In this document: piece by piece, positions 9,955 through 20,300 of the stretch | Layout of the letters: every line of letters begins with the position of its first letter | Position numbering within the stretch: the stretch's first letter is position 1 | NCBI RefSeq assembly: GCF_007752135.1 | Contig: NZ_CP036298.1 | Coordinates: 5,766,859 to 5,830,858 of the forward strand | Direction of reading: 5' to 3' | DNA: 64,000 nt | Source: Aureliella helgolandensis | GTDB lineage: Bacteria > Planctomycetota > Planctomycetia > Pirellulales > Pirellulaceae | Notes under the pieces: model-generated | Databases searched by the model: none | Seen by the model: the letters and a program-made list of their open reading frames with translations, nothing else | Told to the model about the DNA's origin: nothing | Made by a program: the position numbers and the translations under genes

Positions 9955-11415
9955 GCTCAATCGGACAGGCAAGCTTGGCGATAGCCATCGTAACCCGACG
10001 TGTTAGCGAGGACGTTGGACAACTTAGCAACTGGATTGCTGGAACTCAGGGTACTTCCCACCATGCTTGGCCTGCTTGCGGGGCTGCTATCCTTGCTTAC
10101 GCGGCGGGTTACGATGGTGAAGTAACACAGACCGCTGCACCTGACTACTGGCAGGCTTGACGATCCCCATTGCAACCCGACGCGTTAGCGAAGACGTTGG
10201 ACAACTCAGCAACTGGATTGCTGGTACTCAGGGTACTTCCCGCCATGCTTGACCTGCTTGCGGGGCTGCTATCCTTGCTGACGCGGCGGGTTACGATGGT
10301 GAAGGAAGACAGACAGATGTACCAGACTACTGGCAGGCTTGACGGTCCCCATTGCAACCCGACGCGTTAGCGAAGACGTTGGACAACTCAGCAACTGGAT
10401 TGCTGGTACTCAGGGTACTTCCCGCCATGCTTGACCTGCTTGCGGGGCTGCTAGCCTTGCTGACGCGGCGGGTTACGATGGTGAAGGAAGACAGACAGAT
10501 GTACCAGACTACTGGCAGGCTTGACGATCCCCATTGCAACCCGACGCGTTAGCGAGGACGTTGGACAACTCAGCAACTGGATTGCTGGAACTCAGGATAC
10601 TTCCCACCATGCTTGGCCTGCTTGCGGGGCTGCTAGCCTTGCTGACGCGGCGGGTTACGATGGCGAAGGAAGACAGACAGATGTACCAGACTACTGGCAG
10701 GCTTGACGATCCCCATTGCAACCCGACGCGTTGGCGAGGAGGTTGGATGATTCAGCAACTGGATTGCTGGAACTCAGGGTACTTCCCGCCATGCTTGGCC
10801 TGCTTGCGAGACTGCTATCCTTGCTTACGCGGCCGGTTACGATGGTGAAGTAACACAGACCGCTGCACCAGACTACTGGCAGGCTTGACGATCCCCATTG
10901 CAACCCGACGCGTTAGCGAGGACGTTGGATGATTCAGCAACTGGATTGCTGGAACTCAGGGTACTTCCCGCCATGCTTGGCCTGCTTGCGAGGCTGCTAG
11001 CCTTGCTTACGCGGCGGGTTACGATGGTGAAGGAAGGCAGACAGATGTACCAGACTACTGGCAGGCTTGACGATCCCCATCGCAACCCGACGCGTTAGCG
11101 AGGACGTTGGACAACTTAGCAACTGGAATGCTAGAGCCCAGGGTACTTCCCGCCATGCTTAGCCTGCTTGCGAGGCTGCTAGCCTTGCTTACGCGGCGGG
11201 TTACGATGGTGGAGAAAGACAGATAGGTGCACCAGACTACTGGTAGGCTTGGCGATAGCCATCGCAACCCGACGCGTTAGCGAGGACGTTGGATGATTCA
11301 GCAACTGGATTGCTGGAACTCAGGGTACTTCCCGCCATGCTTGGCCTGCTTGCGGGGCTGCTAGCCTTGTTTACGCAGCGGGTTACGATGGTGAAGCAAG
11401 ACAGGCAGGTACGGA
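9955..11415. repeat. Tandem array 3, exact 182-bp period, eight copies
   Basis: The marker AACCCGACG starts at 9992, 10174, 10356, 10538, 10720, 10902, 11084 and 11266, each 182 bp apart. The unit is the array-2 unit lacking 33 bp (215 minus 182), the difference lying between two GGCGA-type motifs beside GCAGGCTTG. It retains both arms of the long imperfect inverted repeat. A variant block (GAAGTAACACAGACCGCTGC) occurs in the first and fifth copies only, showing shuffling. The array fills the gap between two convergent genes (stops at 9907 and 11423). Confidence 0.95.
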
Positions 11416-11422
11416 GGGCGGT

Positions 11423-12034
11423 TTAGCGTTTGCGATAGAGTTCGATGTGATAGGGTCCGCGAAACATCAGCAGCAGCGCGCCGGATCTGGCAAAACGATC
11501 AAACACGAGTCGCAGAAAATGCTCCTCGCCTGGCCATGGATAGGCAAACACAATGGCAAAATCTTCCAGCGGCATATCATATGAATCGTAGGCGGGCTCC
11601 AAATCATGGGTGAGCGACACGAGTGGATCGGTATCTTCCGCCAAGCGTTTGGCGCCCCGCGGTAGAAAATTCCCCTGCCATATTTCGGCATCAACTTGGT
11701 TGTCCTTGAGCAGCTTGCGCCCCTCCTCACACAAAAATGGCTCTGCCTCGACACCAATGGCATCCAATCCAAGAATACCGGCCACTCCTGTAACGACACC
11801 AAAGCCGCACCCCCATTCGACAAAGAGGCGCCCATCGATCAGGTCGCGTTGGACGCACTCAGTTAACGCGCTGGCTACGAGGTTGAAGTCGCATTCTATG
11901 TATTGTGGCAGTGGTTTTTGCGGGAATTGATCCCAGTAGAGTTCGATTCTGGCGCGACAGGCAACCAACCAATCTGCCACCTGTTGGGAGAATGCGTCTT
12001 CCGACAATTCAATTTCAATGGAAAGGAGTGCCAT
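11423..12034 (-). CDS. SAM-dependent methyltransferase-like protein
   Basis: A 203-residue protein whose segment VEWGCGFGVVTGVAGILG (about residues 71-88), followed by an acidic strand end (GVEAEPFL), matches the class I methyltransferase glycine-rich SAM-binding motif and the acidic residue that binds the ribose. FAIVFAYPWPGEEHF occupies the place of motif IV. No signal peptide, so cytoplasmic. The substrate cannot be inferred. It is short for a family whose members commonly have 220-280 residues, and has little C-terminal extension. The stop codon lies 8 bp from array 3. A possible small cysteine-rich gene lies immediately upstream on the same strand. Confidence 0.7.
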   Translation of the reverse strand: MALLSIEIELSEDAFSQQVADWLVACRARIELYWDQFPQKPLPQYIECDFNLVASALTECVQRDLIDGRLFVEWGCGFGVVTGVAGILGLDAIGVEAEPFLCEEGRKLLKDNQVDAEIWQGNFLPRGAKRLAEDTDPLVSLTHDLEPAYDSYDMPLEDFAIVFAYPWPGEEHFLRLVFDRFARSGALLLMFRGPYHIELYRKR

Positions 12035-12073
12035 GCAGCGTCTGCTCTATCAATCATGTTTGAGGAAGATGCT

Positions 12074-12292
12074 TCAGCCGCTTCCATAGGGAGGGCAGCA
12101 GAAAACACCAGTGGTCGAACTGGGACAATTCTCGTCAAGCGCCATGTACAGGCACTCCGAAATCAACTCTTCACAAGCAGATTGTAAGCAAGTACTTGAG
12201 CCTCCGGTGCTTGCCCACCCGCGAGTCCCGCATTTAGGGCAATCAGGTGGGCAGCCTGCGTTTAACTTTACTGCACCGGAATATTTTGACAT
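12074..12292 (-). CDS. Possible small cysteine-rich protein
   Basis: A 72-residue frame starting at an internal ATG, 39 bp upstream of the methyltransferase-like gene on the same strand. It carries CPPDCPKCGTRGW and later paired or single cysteines (CLQSACEELISEC, FCCPP), about ten Cys in total, which resembles a small metal-binding or zinc-ribbon protein more than random translation. No clear ribosome site precedes the ATG, and the same frame is open further upstream to 12442 without added plausibility. I recognise no family. Treat as a candidate. Confidence 0.3.
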   Translation of the reverse strand: MSKYSGAVKLNAGCPPDCPKCGTRGWASTGGSSTCLQSACEELISECLYMALDENCPSSTTGVFCCPPYGSG

Positions 12293-12557
12293 GAGTCTAA
12301 TTGGGAAAATAGACCTAAGATTCCTCTGGGTCGCAATGCTAAACAGCAGATCCCTGCCAATCGAGCCCGAAGTGGATTGTAGATGAGGAAACCGGCAGTT
12401 CCCGAAGAGTTCCAGTCTTGACTGGGTCGATAGGCGAGACACAAGAGGGATTTTTGCGTAGGAAATCGCAATGCGTTTCAGGTCAGCATCTCGACCGTCC
12501 TGAGGCCAATAGGCGTCCCGCTAAGGAATAGCACGTGTATCACGGAGTCAGAGCGAC

Positions 12558-15500
12558 ATGACGTCGGAACTAGAAACCACCCTGAACACTGCATCACCAT
12601 GGAGTCACACCCAGGCGAAAATGGTCGCTGCAACGACGCTCCTGTTGCGCGACGCCGATGGCCAGATACTTGAGCAATGGGCCATTCAGGAGAACAAAAG
12701 CACGTTTGGCAGCCACGAAAGCTGCGGCTTAAGGTGTACCGCCGCAGGCATAGCCCCCTACCATGCGTTAATTGTGGTGGGAGCACGTCAAACCTTTATA
12801 CGTGCGTTGGCGTCGAAGATTAGCCGTGACAATGTGCCGATCACAGAAATTTTGCTGACTGGCGAAAGTGAGCAATTTGAGATTGCCGGTCATTGCTTCG
12901 AATTGACGCGCAAGCCGGTGAGTCCCCTTCGCCCATCTCAGACGCGGTCCACTCGCGGCACCGCCAAACCGCCAGCTGCTGGATTGAAGTTCACGCTGGC
13001 GCGCCCATTCCAACTGAGCCAAGCCGCCTCCAGAGCGGCCCTGCATGCCACCACACGAGAAGCAGAAAAGAATGTAGAAAATCTGTCGCAGCTGGTCCAT
13101 CAGTCCATCCAAGCAGATCGCGAGTCCGGGAAGCAGCCACAAGATTCTGCAGCCCCACAGGCCGATACGCGCAGTTCCTTCGATTCGGCATGGATCAAGG
13201 AATTGGTGAAAACCGCGGTTGAGCCACTGGAAACCCAGCTGCAAGAATTGCTTGCCCCCATCGCGAAACTGCAAGAGGAAGCTCGACAGCGTTCTGAGGA
13301 AGCTGCGCGACAGCAAGAGGAGCTTCCGGCCGATGGTGCGTCCCAAGCTTCCTGCCAACCGGAGCCAGCCCCCAGCCAGACGTCTTTGGATGTCCAGCAA
13401 CTCGAACAGGTTGTAGTGCGACAAGCGGCGGAAATGGAGGTCTTGGGCGAACGCCTGAGCGATGTCAATCAACAGCTCGGTAGCATTGAACGCTTGATTA
13501 CCGAGGAATCAACTCGCAATCGTGAAGCATCGCCTTCGACAGAGGAATCACCTCAAGCGAATATGCAGCAAATGGCGATCGAGCAGTTGCAGCACGGGAT
13601 CGTTGCAGTGACTTCCGCCCTGACAGAGTTGCAGTCGAAGCAAGAAGCCACTCAGCAGCGTGACAACGAGTGGAAATCTCAAATTCAAACCAAATTGGAA
13701 ACCCTTCAAGACGCAATCACCAATCTAGGTCAAAAGACCGCCGCCATTGGCCAGGAGTCTGTGCTATCCGCGGCAGAGCTTGAAGCCTACTCAGCACAAC
13801 TGCTCGCTGCACATACGATTGAGGAAGTCAGCTCGCAGAGCAACTGGAGCCCCGAAGCGGCCTCCCAGGAACTGGTGGTTGCTGAAAATTGGAGCCTGGA
13901 TGCACTCGAACGGATCGATACCGCAGTGGAACCAACTGTGGAAGAGTCCAGTGCCGCTGCTGAGTCAAGCGAGGCTCTTGCTGCAGAGAACGCTCTGCCT
14001 GCGCCAGACACAGAAGCCATCGATTCGGTAGAAGAAGTCACGGACGAAAGTTGGTTGGCTCCTACTGTAGATGATGCCTCCCAGCCAGAAGCCACCAATC
14101 CCATTGAGGGAGGTTGGAACCTATTGCAGCCAGTACAGGACTCGCCCTCGCTGCAGGGCGAATCTTCCGACGACTCGAACGCCAGCGACTCAGCCCCCAG
14201 CGATTGGTCAACCTTTCCGACAATCGAATCCAATGACGAACCTAGTTGGAGCCTTGAAGCGGTAGGCAGCGAGACGCCGGATCCTGAGCCTCAGACCGAC
14301 ACATCGCTAGAGAAATCTGGGATCGCAAGTTTGGATGTGGAAGACTTCCAAACCAATCCAATCCCACTCTCCGAATTGACAACGGATGATGAAAGTTGGG
14401 GGGCCCTAGGCGCGTTGCCTCCACTGGGAGAAAACGTCTACGACATCGATGAGCAAGTGGAGTCGGCAGAGAGTACCGATGTTGGCTTCCAAGCCTCTGA
14501 AGCAGGCTCCGCATCTGAGGATCGCAATGCTGAAACAACTTCAGAGATGTGCGAAACTCAAGAAACCATTGCTAACCTCGGACTGGGAGAAGAGGAATTC
14601 CCAACACTAGACCCGATCTTGCTATCCCCAGAAACAAATTCGGCACTGCCCTCTGTAGAGCGGGCAGACAGCAAAGCAGAAAATGCGGCAACGCGGGGTT
14701 CTGCCGAAGCGGTGGAATCTGAATTCGAAACACTCTCCACTCTCCTCGATGACTGGAACGAAACAGCCTCCCCTGCTACACCATCCCAACTACCACCGAG
14801 CCAATCCAAAACGCAAGGCAGCGTTGAGTCAGAAGAGGTGATCGCGGAGGATTGCGCGTCCGAGCTACCGAGCTGGTGGGTTGAGCAGAGCGCAGCGAAC
14901 GATAGCAACGAGACTCCCCCACATGATTCCCAGGTTGAGATTTTCCCTCAAGACGAACTCTTGGGTATCCCCGACGAAGTCGCCGCGCCTAATTTGCCCG
15001 AGGTGAGTAACGAGCTGGAATTGCAACGCGATGACATGGAAGCGTTAGAGAGCGTATCAGAGCACGATGCGGCGGGGAGCACCGACGAAGAACCCGAGTT
15101 CTTTGGACTCGGACTGGACGCCGAATTGGCATCCCCCATTTCCGAAATGTCGGCAGCAACATCCCCTGCCATTGAAGAACTCCCGGCCAAAGAAGAGCCT
15201 GAATTCAACCTGGAAGAAGCCGAACAACCCAACGCATTGGCGGTACCTGAGCAGGAAGTCAACCTTGAACTTGCCGCTCCTGAAGTGGGGGCAAGCATAG
15301 CCGACGACATCTCCTCTGCCGATCCGGATGACGACGTAGAGGAGTACATGCGCCGTCTGCTAGCTCGGATGCGTGGTGTTCCTGAAGATGAGGTCGCGCC
15401 GCCCAAACCAACCGCGGCTGTCAGCCAAGCGGTGCCCGAACCGATCGCTGGAGGCGCGGATACAAAGCTCCCCCCCAGCGGTGAGCTATCTCAATCGGAG

Positions 15501-16007
15501 TTACGCCAGAGCCTCCGAGCCGAACATCTCCAGAAGCAGGTGCAAGAACCTGCCGGCGAGGATGGGAGTGCATCGCAAGAGTCGCCCCAAGTATGGGACG
15601 GGCACGTGAACCGCAGCTTCGATGAACCCTTGCCCTTTGATCCCACGAAGTACGCACCTCGCACTTCAGCCCCCGATCGAACTCAAGACTTTTCCGCCAT
15701 GCGAGAGCTCGCCAATTCCTCAGCCCGATCGGCAATCACCAAGAGCTCGCGACAACGCGCTGTGACATCGGTCGTACTCAAAACGGTGATCGCCCTGATT
15801 GGATTTGCCGTCGCTACCGTGCTGATTGCCATCAACGGCTTCAACATCAATATTGGATTGATCGCAACGTTTGCGTCACTGGTGGTGGGAGCTATTTGGG
15901 GATACGATGCCGTTTCAAGTATGAAGCCATTGCTGCAAGCCAGCTTCGTTCTCAATCCGCCTGCGGGTCAGGTTGTCGAGGAAGATTTGGCAAAGGAACA
16001 GGAATAG
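12558..16007 (+). CDS. Large FHA-like, acidic, membrane-anchored protein of unknown function
   Basis: A 1149-residue protein. Residues about 28-118 resemble a forkhead-associated domain (FGSHESCGLRC then PYHALIVVG), which normally binds phosphothreonine; the canonical GR...S...H pattern is degenerate, so binding is uncertain. Residues about 150-400 are Gln/Glu/Ala-rich and heptad-like (coiled coil). From about 400 to 1040 the chain is low-complexity and strongly acidic, rich in Ser, Glu, Ala and Trp-bearing short motifs (ENWSLDALERI, DESWGALG, GWNLLQ). Two transmembrane segments near the C-terminus (about 1070-1090 and 1096-1115, VVLKTVIALIGFAVATVLIA) anchor it. A Ser/Thr kinase and an FHA-containing activator lie within 15 kb, so a phospho-signalling scaffold is possible but unproven. 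Confidence 0.7.
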   Translation: MTSELETTLNTASPWSHTQAKMVAATTLLLRDADGQILEQWAIQENKSTFGSHESCGLRCTAAGIAPYHALIVVGARQTFIRALASKISRDNVPITEILLTGESEQFEIAGHCFELTRKPVSPLRPSQTRSTRGTAKPPAAGLKFTLARPFQLSQAASRAALHATTREAEKNVENLSQLVHQSIQADRESGKQPQDSAAPQADTRSSFDSAWIKELVKTAVEPLETQLQELLAPIAKLQEEARQRSEEAARQQEELPADGASQASCQPEPAPSQTSLDVQQLEQVVVRQAAEMEVLGERLSDVNQQLGSIERLITEESTRNREASPSTEESPQANMQQMAIEQLQHGIVAVTSALTELQSKQEATQQRDNEWKSQIQTKLETLQDAITNLGQKTAAIGQESVLSAAELEAYSAQLLAAHTIEEVSSQSNWSPEAASQELVVAENWSLDALERIDTAVEPTVEESSAAAESSEALAAENALPAPDTEAIDSVEEVTDESWLAPTVDDASQPEATNPIEGGWNLLQPVQDSPSLQGESSDDSNASDSAPSDWSTFPTIESNDEPSWSLEAVGSETPDPEPQTDTSLEKSGIASLDVEDFQTNPIPLSELTTDDESWGALGALPPLGENVYDIDEQVESAESTDVGFQASEAGSASEDRNAETTSEMCETQETIANLGLGEEEFPTLDPILLSPETNSALPSVERADSKAENAATRGSAEAVESEFETLSTLLDDWNETASPATPSQLPPSQSKTQGSVESEEVIAEDCASELPSWWVEQSAANDSNETPPHDSQVEIFPQDELLGIPDEVAAPNLPEVSNELELQRDDMEALESVSEHDAAGSTDEEPEFFGLGLDAELASPISEMSAATSPAIEELPAKEEPEFNLEEAEQPNALAVPEQEVNLELAAPEVGASIADDISSADPDDDVEEYMRRLLARMRGVPEDEVAPPKPTAAVSQAVPEPIAGGADTKLPPSGELSQSELRQSLRAEHLQKQVQEPAGEDGSASQESPQVWDGHVNRSFDEPLPFDPTKYAPRTSAPDRTQDFSAMRELANSSARSAITKSSRQRAVTSVVLKTVIALIGFAVATVLIAINGFNINIGLIATFASLVVGAIWGYDAVSSMKPLLQASFVLNPPAGQVVEEDLAKEQE

Positions 16008-16048
16008 CTAGCTGGTGCTCGGGTTGGTGCATTGACCATTTCAGTGCA

Positions 16049-17311
16049 CTACTCGGCCGCTGCTTGCTGATCGTATTTTGCTGAATACTTGCGGTAGAGT
16101 TGCTTGTGGCGATTGTCTAAATCAACGACACGTCCTTGGATGAAAGCCGATTCGACTTGGGTTGCAGTTTCTAGAATATCCCCATCGGCCACAAACAGTG
16201 TTGCGTCCATCCCCACACGAAGAGCACCGACACGATCGGCGACTCCGAGAATTTCAGCCGGACTGAGCGTGATGGCGCGCAGCGCGACCGCTTCGGGCAA
16301 TCCATAAGCGGCAGCGGTTCCAGCGTTGTATGGCAAGTTCCGCACGCCACTGGCACCGAATCTTCCTCCCGCCGAAATGCAGAACGCGATGCCAGCCTCA
16401 TGCAATCGATTGGGGAGTGAGTAGGCTGCGTCATAGGCGGCATGGCGATGCGAGGGGTTGCGATAGACGGCCGAGACAATGACGGGAATATTCTCAGAGC
16501 GCAGTAGTTCGAGGCATTCCCCCGCTTCGGCACCACCATAAATAATGACTTTCAAACCGAACCGTTGCCCGAAGGCGATGCTGTTCGCAATCTGTCCAAC
16601 ACCATCGGCCGACACGATCAAAGGCATCTCCTGCTGCAAGACGCGACTGAGGGCTTCCAGGCGCAGGTCGCGTGGCTGCCGCGTCTCCGAAGTTCCGACC
16701 GCCTCCCCGTAGCGTTGGGCCTGCTCAAAAATCGTTTCCAACGATTGCCAGCCCGATTTTGACGTCGGGCTGCGCAAGTGCATTCCCAGGTCCGCCTTGA
16801 GCGTCATGGACTCCCAGGTCCAACCATCGAGCATCATCATTGCGGAACGTCCGGCGATCAGGGAGCCGCTTGGGACGCTGGCAGCAAGTAGTACACCGTT
16901 GGCGCGATTTACAGGAATGATTTCGCTATCGGGGTTGAATGCAGCTGCCGCTCTCACATTCGCATTGTTGCTTCCCGTTTCGCGTGCATCCTCTGTTGCC
17001 CGCACCGAGTTGACTTCGACAAGGCCAATATCGGAATAGGCTTCGATCAGACTGGGATAGACGTGCTTGCCCGGTGCCTCAATGACTTGCGTATCTGCGG
17101 GCAACGTCGGGTCGTTCCCTATGGCGGTGATCTTGCCGGCTTCCAACAGCAACGTGGCACCGACGAGTGTTTCTCCGGCAACGGTGTGTAGCGTTGCACC
17201 TTTGATGGCTATCGGATGTGATTGAGGAGCGCCTGGAATTTGGTCGGAGGCCCGAACAAGGCTGGTGCAGGCAACGAGGCAGAGCAGGACTTGTAAATTG
17301 AGTTTTAACAT
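16049..17311 (-). CDS. Exported amidohydrolase-like protein lacking the usual metal-binding histidines
   Basis: A 420-residue protein; the ATG at 17311 gives a good signal peptide (MLKLNLQVLLCLVACTSLVR) and is preferred over a GTG at 17356. The fold is that of imidazolonepropionase-like amidohydrolases: an N-terminal ATLHTVAGETLVGATLLLEAG strand set and a C-terminal ALRAITLSPAEILGVADRVG segment. The first metal motif, normally PGLIDxHxH, reads YPSLIEAYSDIG, without either histidine, so hydrolytic activity by the standard mechanism is doubtful. It lies 63 bp downstream of a 1120-residue relative on the same strand and is probably co-transcribed with it. It may be a regulatory or structural partner. 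Confidence 0.8.
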   Translation of the reverse strand: MLKLNLQVLLCLVACTSLVRASDQIPGAPQSHPIAIKGATLHTVAGETLVGATLLLEAGKITAIGNDPTLPADTQVIEAPGKHVYPSLIEAYSDIGLVEVNSVRATEDARETGSNNANVRAAAAFNPDSEIIPVNRANGVLLAASVPSGSLIAGRSAMMMLDGWTWESMTLKADLGMHLRSPTSKSGWQSLETIFEQAQRYGEAVGTSETRQPRDLRLEALSRVLQQEMPLIVSADGVGQIANSIAFGQRFGLKVIIYGGAEAGECLELLRSENIPVIVSAVYRNPSHRHAAYDAAYSLPNRLHEAGIAFCISAGGRFGASGVRNLPYNAGTAAAYGLPEAVALRAITLSPAEILGVADRVGALRVGMDATLFVADGDILETATQVESAFIQGRVVDLDNRHKQLYRKYSAKYDQQAAAE

Positions 17312-17374
17312 GGATTGATCAGATCTAGGAAAGTGAATGGACACATACTCTACCACTGGCTGCGAGGCACTCAG

Positions 17375-20300
17375 CTAGTGTTCGTGATCGTGTGCGTGAT
17401 CATGTTCATGGTGCCCATGATGGCAGAATTCATCGAATCGCACCCACCATGTGGAAGGATCTTCTCGGTGGCTGCCACTGCCGCTATTCGCACCGCCCCC
17501 CTGAGCACTTTGCACCAGTTTTCGGTGCAGTTCCGCATCGCGTTGTTGCCGCGAAACATCCTCCTCGCGATCGAAATAGCATCGTCCATCGATCCAGGTT
17601 TGCTGGCACACCGACATCGTCGATAGCGGCGAGCGATTCCAGATGACAAAGTCGGCCTGTTTTCCCGGTTCTAGCGAACCCACCATCGCATCAATTCGCA
17701 GCTGTTTGGCCGGATTGAGCGTCACGAATTTCAATGCTTCCTCGGGCGATAAGCCACCATATTTGACCGCTTTGGCCGCTTCGTGATTAAGATGCCGAGC
17801 CAGTTCCGCATCATCGGAGTTGAACGACACGACGACGCCAGCCCGATGCATCAATGCGCCATTGAAGGGAATGGCGTCGAAGACCTCCATTTTGTAGGCC
17901 CACCAGTCAGAAAAAGTGGATCCGGTGGCACCGTGTTTGGCCATGGCATCAGCCACTTTGTAGCCCTCCAGAATGTGCTGCAGCGACCCAATGGTGATCT
18001 GATAGTCCTCAAGCACGCGTAACATGGTCAGGATTTCGTCTTGTCGGTAGCTGTGGCAGTGGATCCAGCGTTCGCCCTCCAAGATCTCCACGATTGCATC
18101 CAACTCCAAGTCGCGACGCGGTGGTAAGCGGCCCGATGTCTTGCGCCACTCCGCATGTTCCTGCTGGTACGACAGCGCTGCCTCGAATCGATCGCGCATC
18201 AATTGCTCAACCCCCATCCGCGTCTGTGGGTAGCGATTGGTGGGCTCACTCCAATTGGATTGCTTGACGTTCTCGCCCAAGGCAAATTTAATGCCGGCAG
18301 GTGCTCCATCCATTTTCAGCGCCTCGGCAGAAGCCCCCCAGCGCAATTTAATGACTTGATTCTGTCCACCAATAGGATTGGCAGACCCGTGCAGGATATT
18401 GGAAGTCGTCACCCCACCGGCAAGTTGCCGATAGATGGTGATATCAGCCGGGTCAATAAAATCACTGATGCGCACTTCGGCGGTGACCGCTTGCCCCGAC
18501 TCATTCACGCCGCCATCGGTGGCCATGTGCGAGTGACAGTCAATGATGCCTGGCGATACATGCCAGCCCTGGCCCGACAGCTCAACGGTTCCCTGCGGGA
18601 CGGGCAAGTCCATTCCGACGGCTTCAATCATTCCCTGATGGACGAGCAAGTCGGCGTTTTCCAGTCGCCCAGCCGGTCCACTGGTCCATACGGTAGCGTC
18701 GCGAATTACCAGCCAATCAACCTGAGCCGGCAGGTCGGTGACACCGTACGCCCCTAGCGGAAAGTTCACGTCACAGGCGACAAACTCGGGCGTGGACTTC
18801 TCTTCGGACTTCTCTTCGGACTTCTCTTCGGACTTCTCTTCGGACTTCTCTTCGGACTTCTCTTCAGACTGGTCTTCGGAGGCTTCTTCGGCCTCTGAAG
18901 ATTCGTCAGGTGCCTCTCCCCCTTCGTCGGTTTGAAGCTCCGCATCCTTCGTTGCGGAGAAATGGGTGCGTTGTCCGTCTGGCCACACGACTGTCCCCTG
19001 CAATTGCAGGACGTCCGAACGATCGAGAACGGTGGCAGAGAGCTGAGCGAGTCCAGAGCCATACGAAGTCGGTTCGGCAAGTTTCAGGGCGTCGGTCTGG
19101 AAGGCCGCGTTGAATTGATAACTTGAGAGGGTCGGCTTGCGCAGCTCCACTTTTTGCGGCTTGTCCTGTTTGCCTGGTCGTTCTAAATGAGCTTTAAGTT
19201 TTTTCGGGGTACCGGAAATTTCCAGTCGAAACTCGGCGAGAGCTACGGACTCGTCCTCAATTTCCCAAGCTCCACGAGGATCCAGTGGTAAGTCATCCTC
19301 CCAAATGTCCCGCTCGCCCTGCACCCAGGTCTCGAGCAGCTTGGTATCTTCAGCGAACAGAGGGCCAGCGGCGACCAGTAAATTGGCGAACTTTCCAATT
19401 TCCAGCGTACCGACCGAGGCGTCAATCTTCAGCAGTTTAGCGGGGCCTTCGGTCAGGGCGCGAAGCGCGGTTGCCTCGCTTAAGCCATGCTTGATGGCGC
19501 GACGCACGTTGGGAAGCAGGTCTGCGGATTTCGCCAGCCCATCACTGGTTAGCACAAATGGCACACCTGCGGATTCGAGACGGCCAGGGTTTTCCGGAGC
19601 AAGCCGCCAGTGCATTAAAGTTTGCAAAGTGGTATCGGCAATTTCGGCCTGGGTATCCAAGCTGGGTGCCGCGGGAAAATCGACAGGGACAATCCACATC
19701 CGCCCCATCTTGGCCACGTCCTGCAGGCGTCGGTATTCCCGCCCCGATCCGCGAATCACTAGCTGCAATGAAAATTCGCGAGCCAATTGGTCGGCGCGTG
19801 CGGCGTACATTTCGTTGTTGCCGTCAATGATCACGCGTTGGTCTCCAGCCAGAGCGGCTCCCAACGCCTCAAGTGCATCATTATGCTCTGGAAATGGTAA
19901 ACGCGCATCGGCTTTGACAGCCCGCTGGGATGCCGCATACCAATCCGCATCATAAAAGGCCTGCCGCACCAATGCCACTGCTCCCATAGGACTGGTCGGA
20001 TAGGAACCACGTTCACGGCGGTGCGGATAGAGCTGGAGGTGTAGGAAGGATGCGGACTGAAGCATGCGCCCACTCAAGGCCTGCGTCCCGGTTGAAACAA
20101 TGCAGCTTTGCCCTTTGACGATGCCTCGTTGAGGAGCAGCCAGCGCGGTGCCGACCCCAGCCTGGCGCAGCCCCTGAAGCTTGTCGGCATCGGTCACCAA
20201 CCGTTCCCCCAGTCGATACTCCGGTGTGACCTGAGCATTCCAATAGCCCGCCACGGGAGTGGACGTTCCTCCCTCCATTTCAACCAAGGGGTCAACAAAG

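Noticed and set aside
12111-12386. A plus-strand 91-codon gene upstream of the FHA-like protein
   Set aside because: It is antisense to the cysteine-rich candidate, has no ribosome site and no recognisable composition; the minus-strand reading is the better of two weak options.
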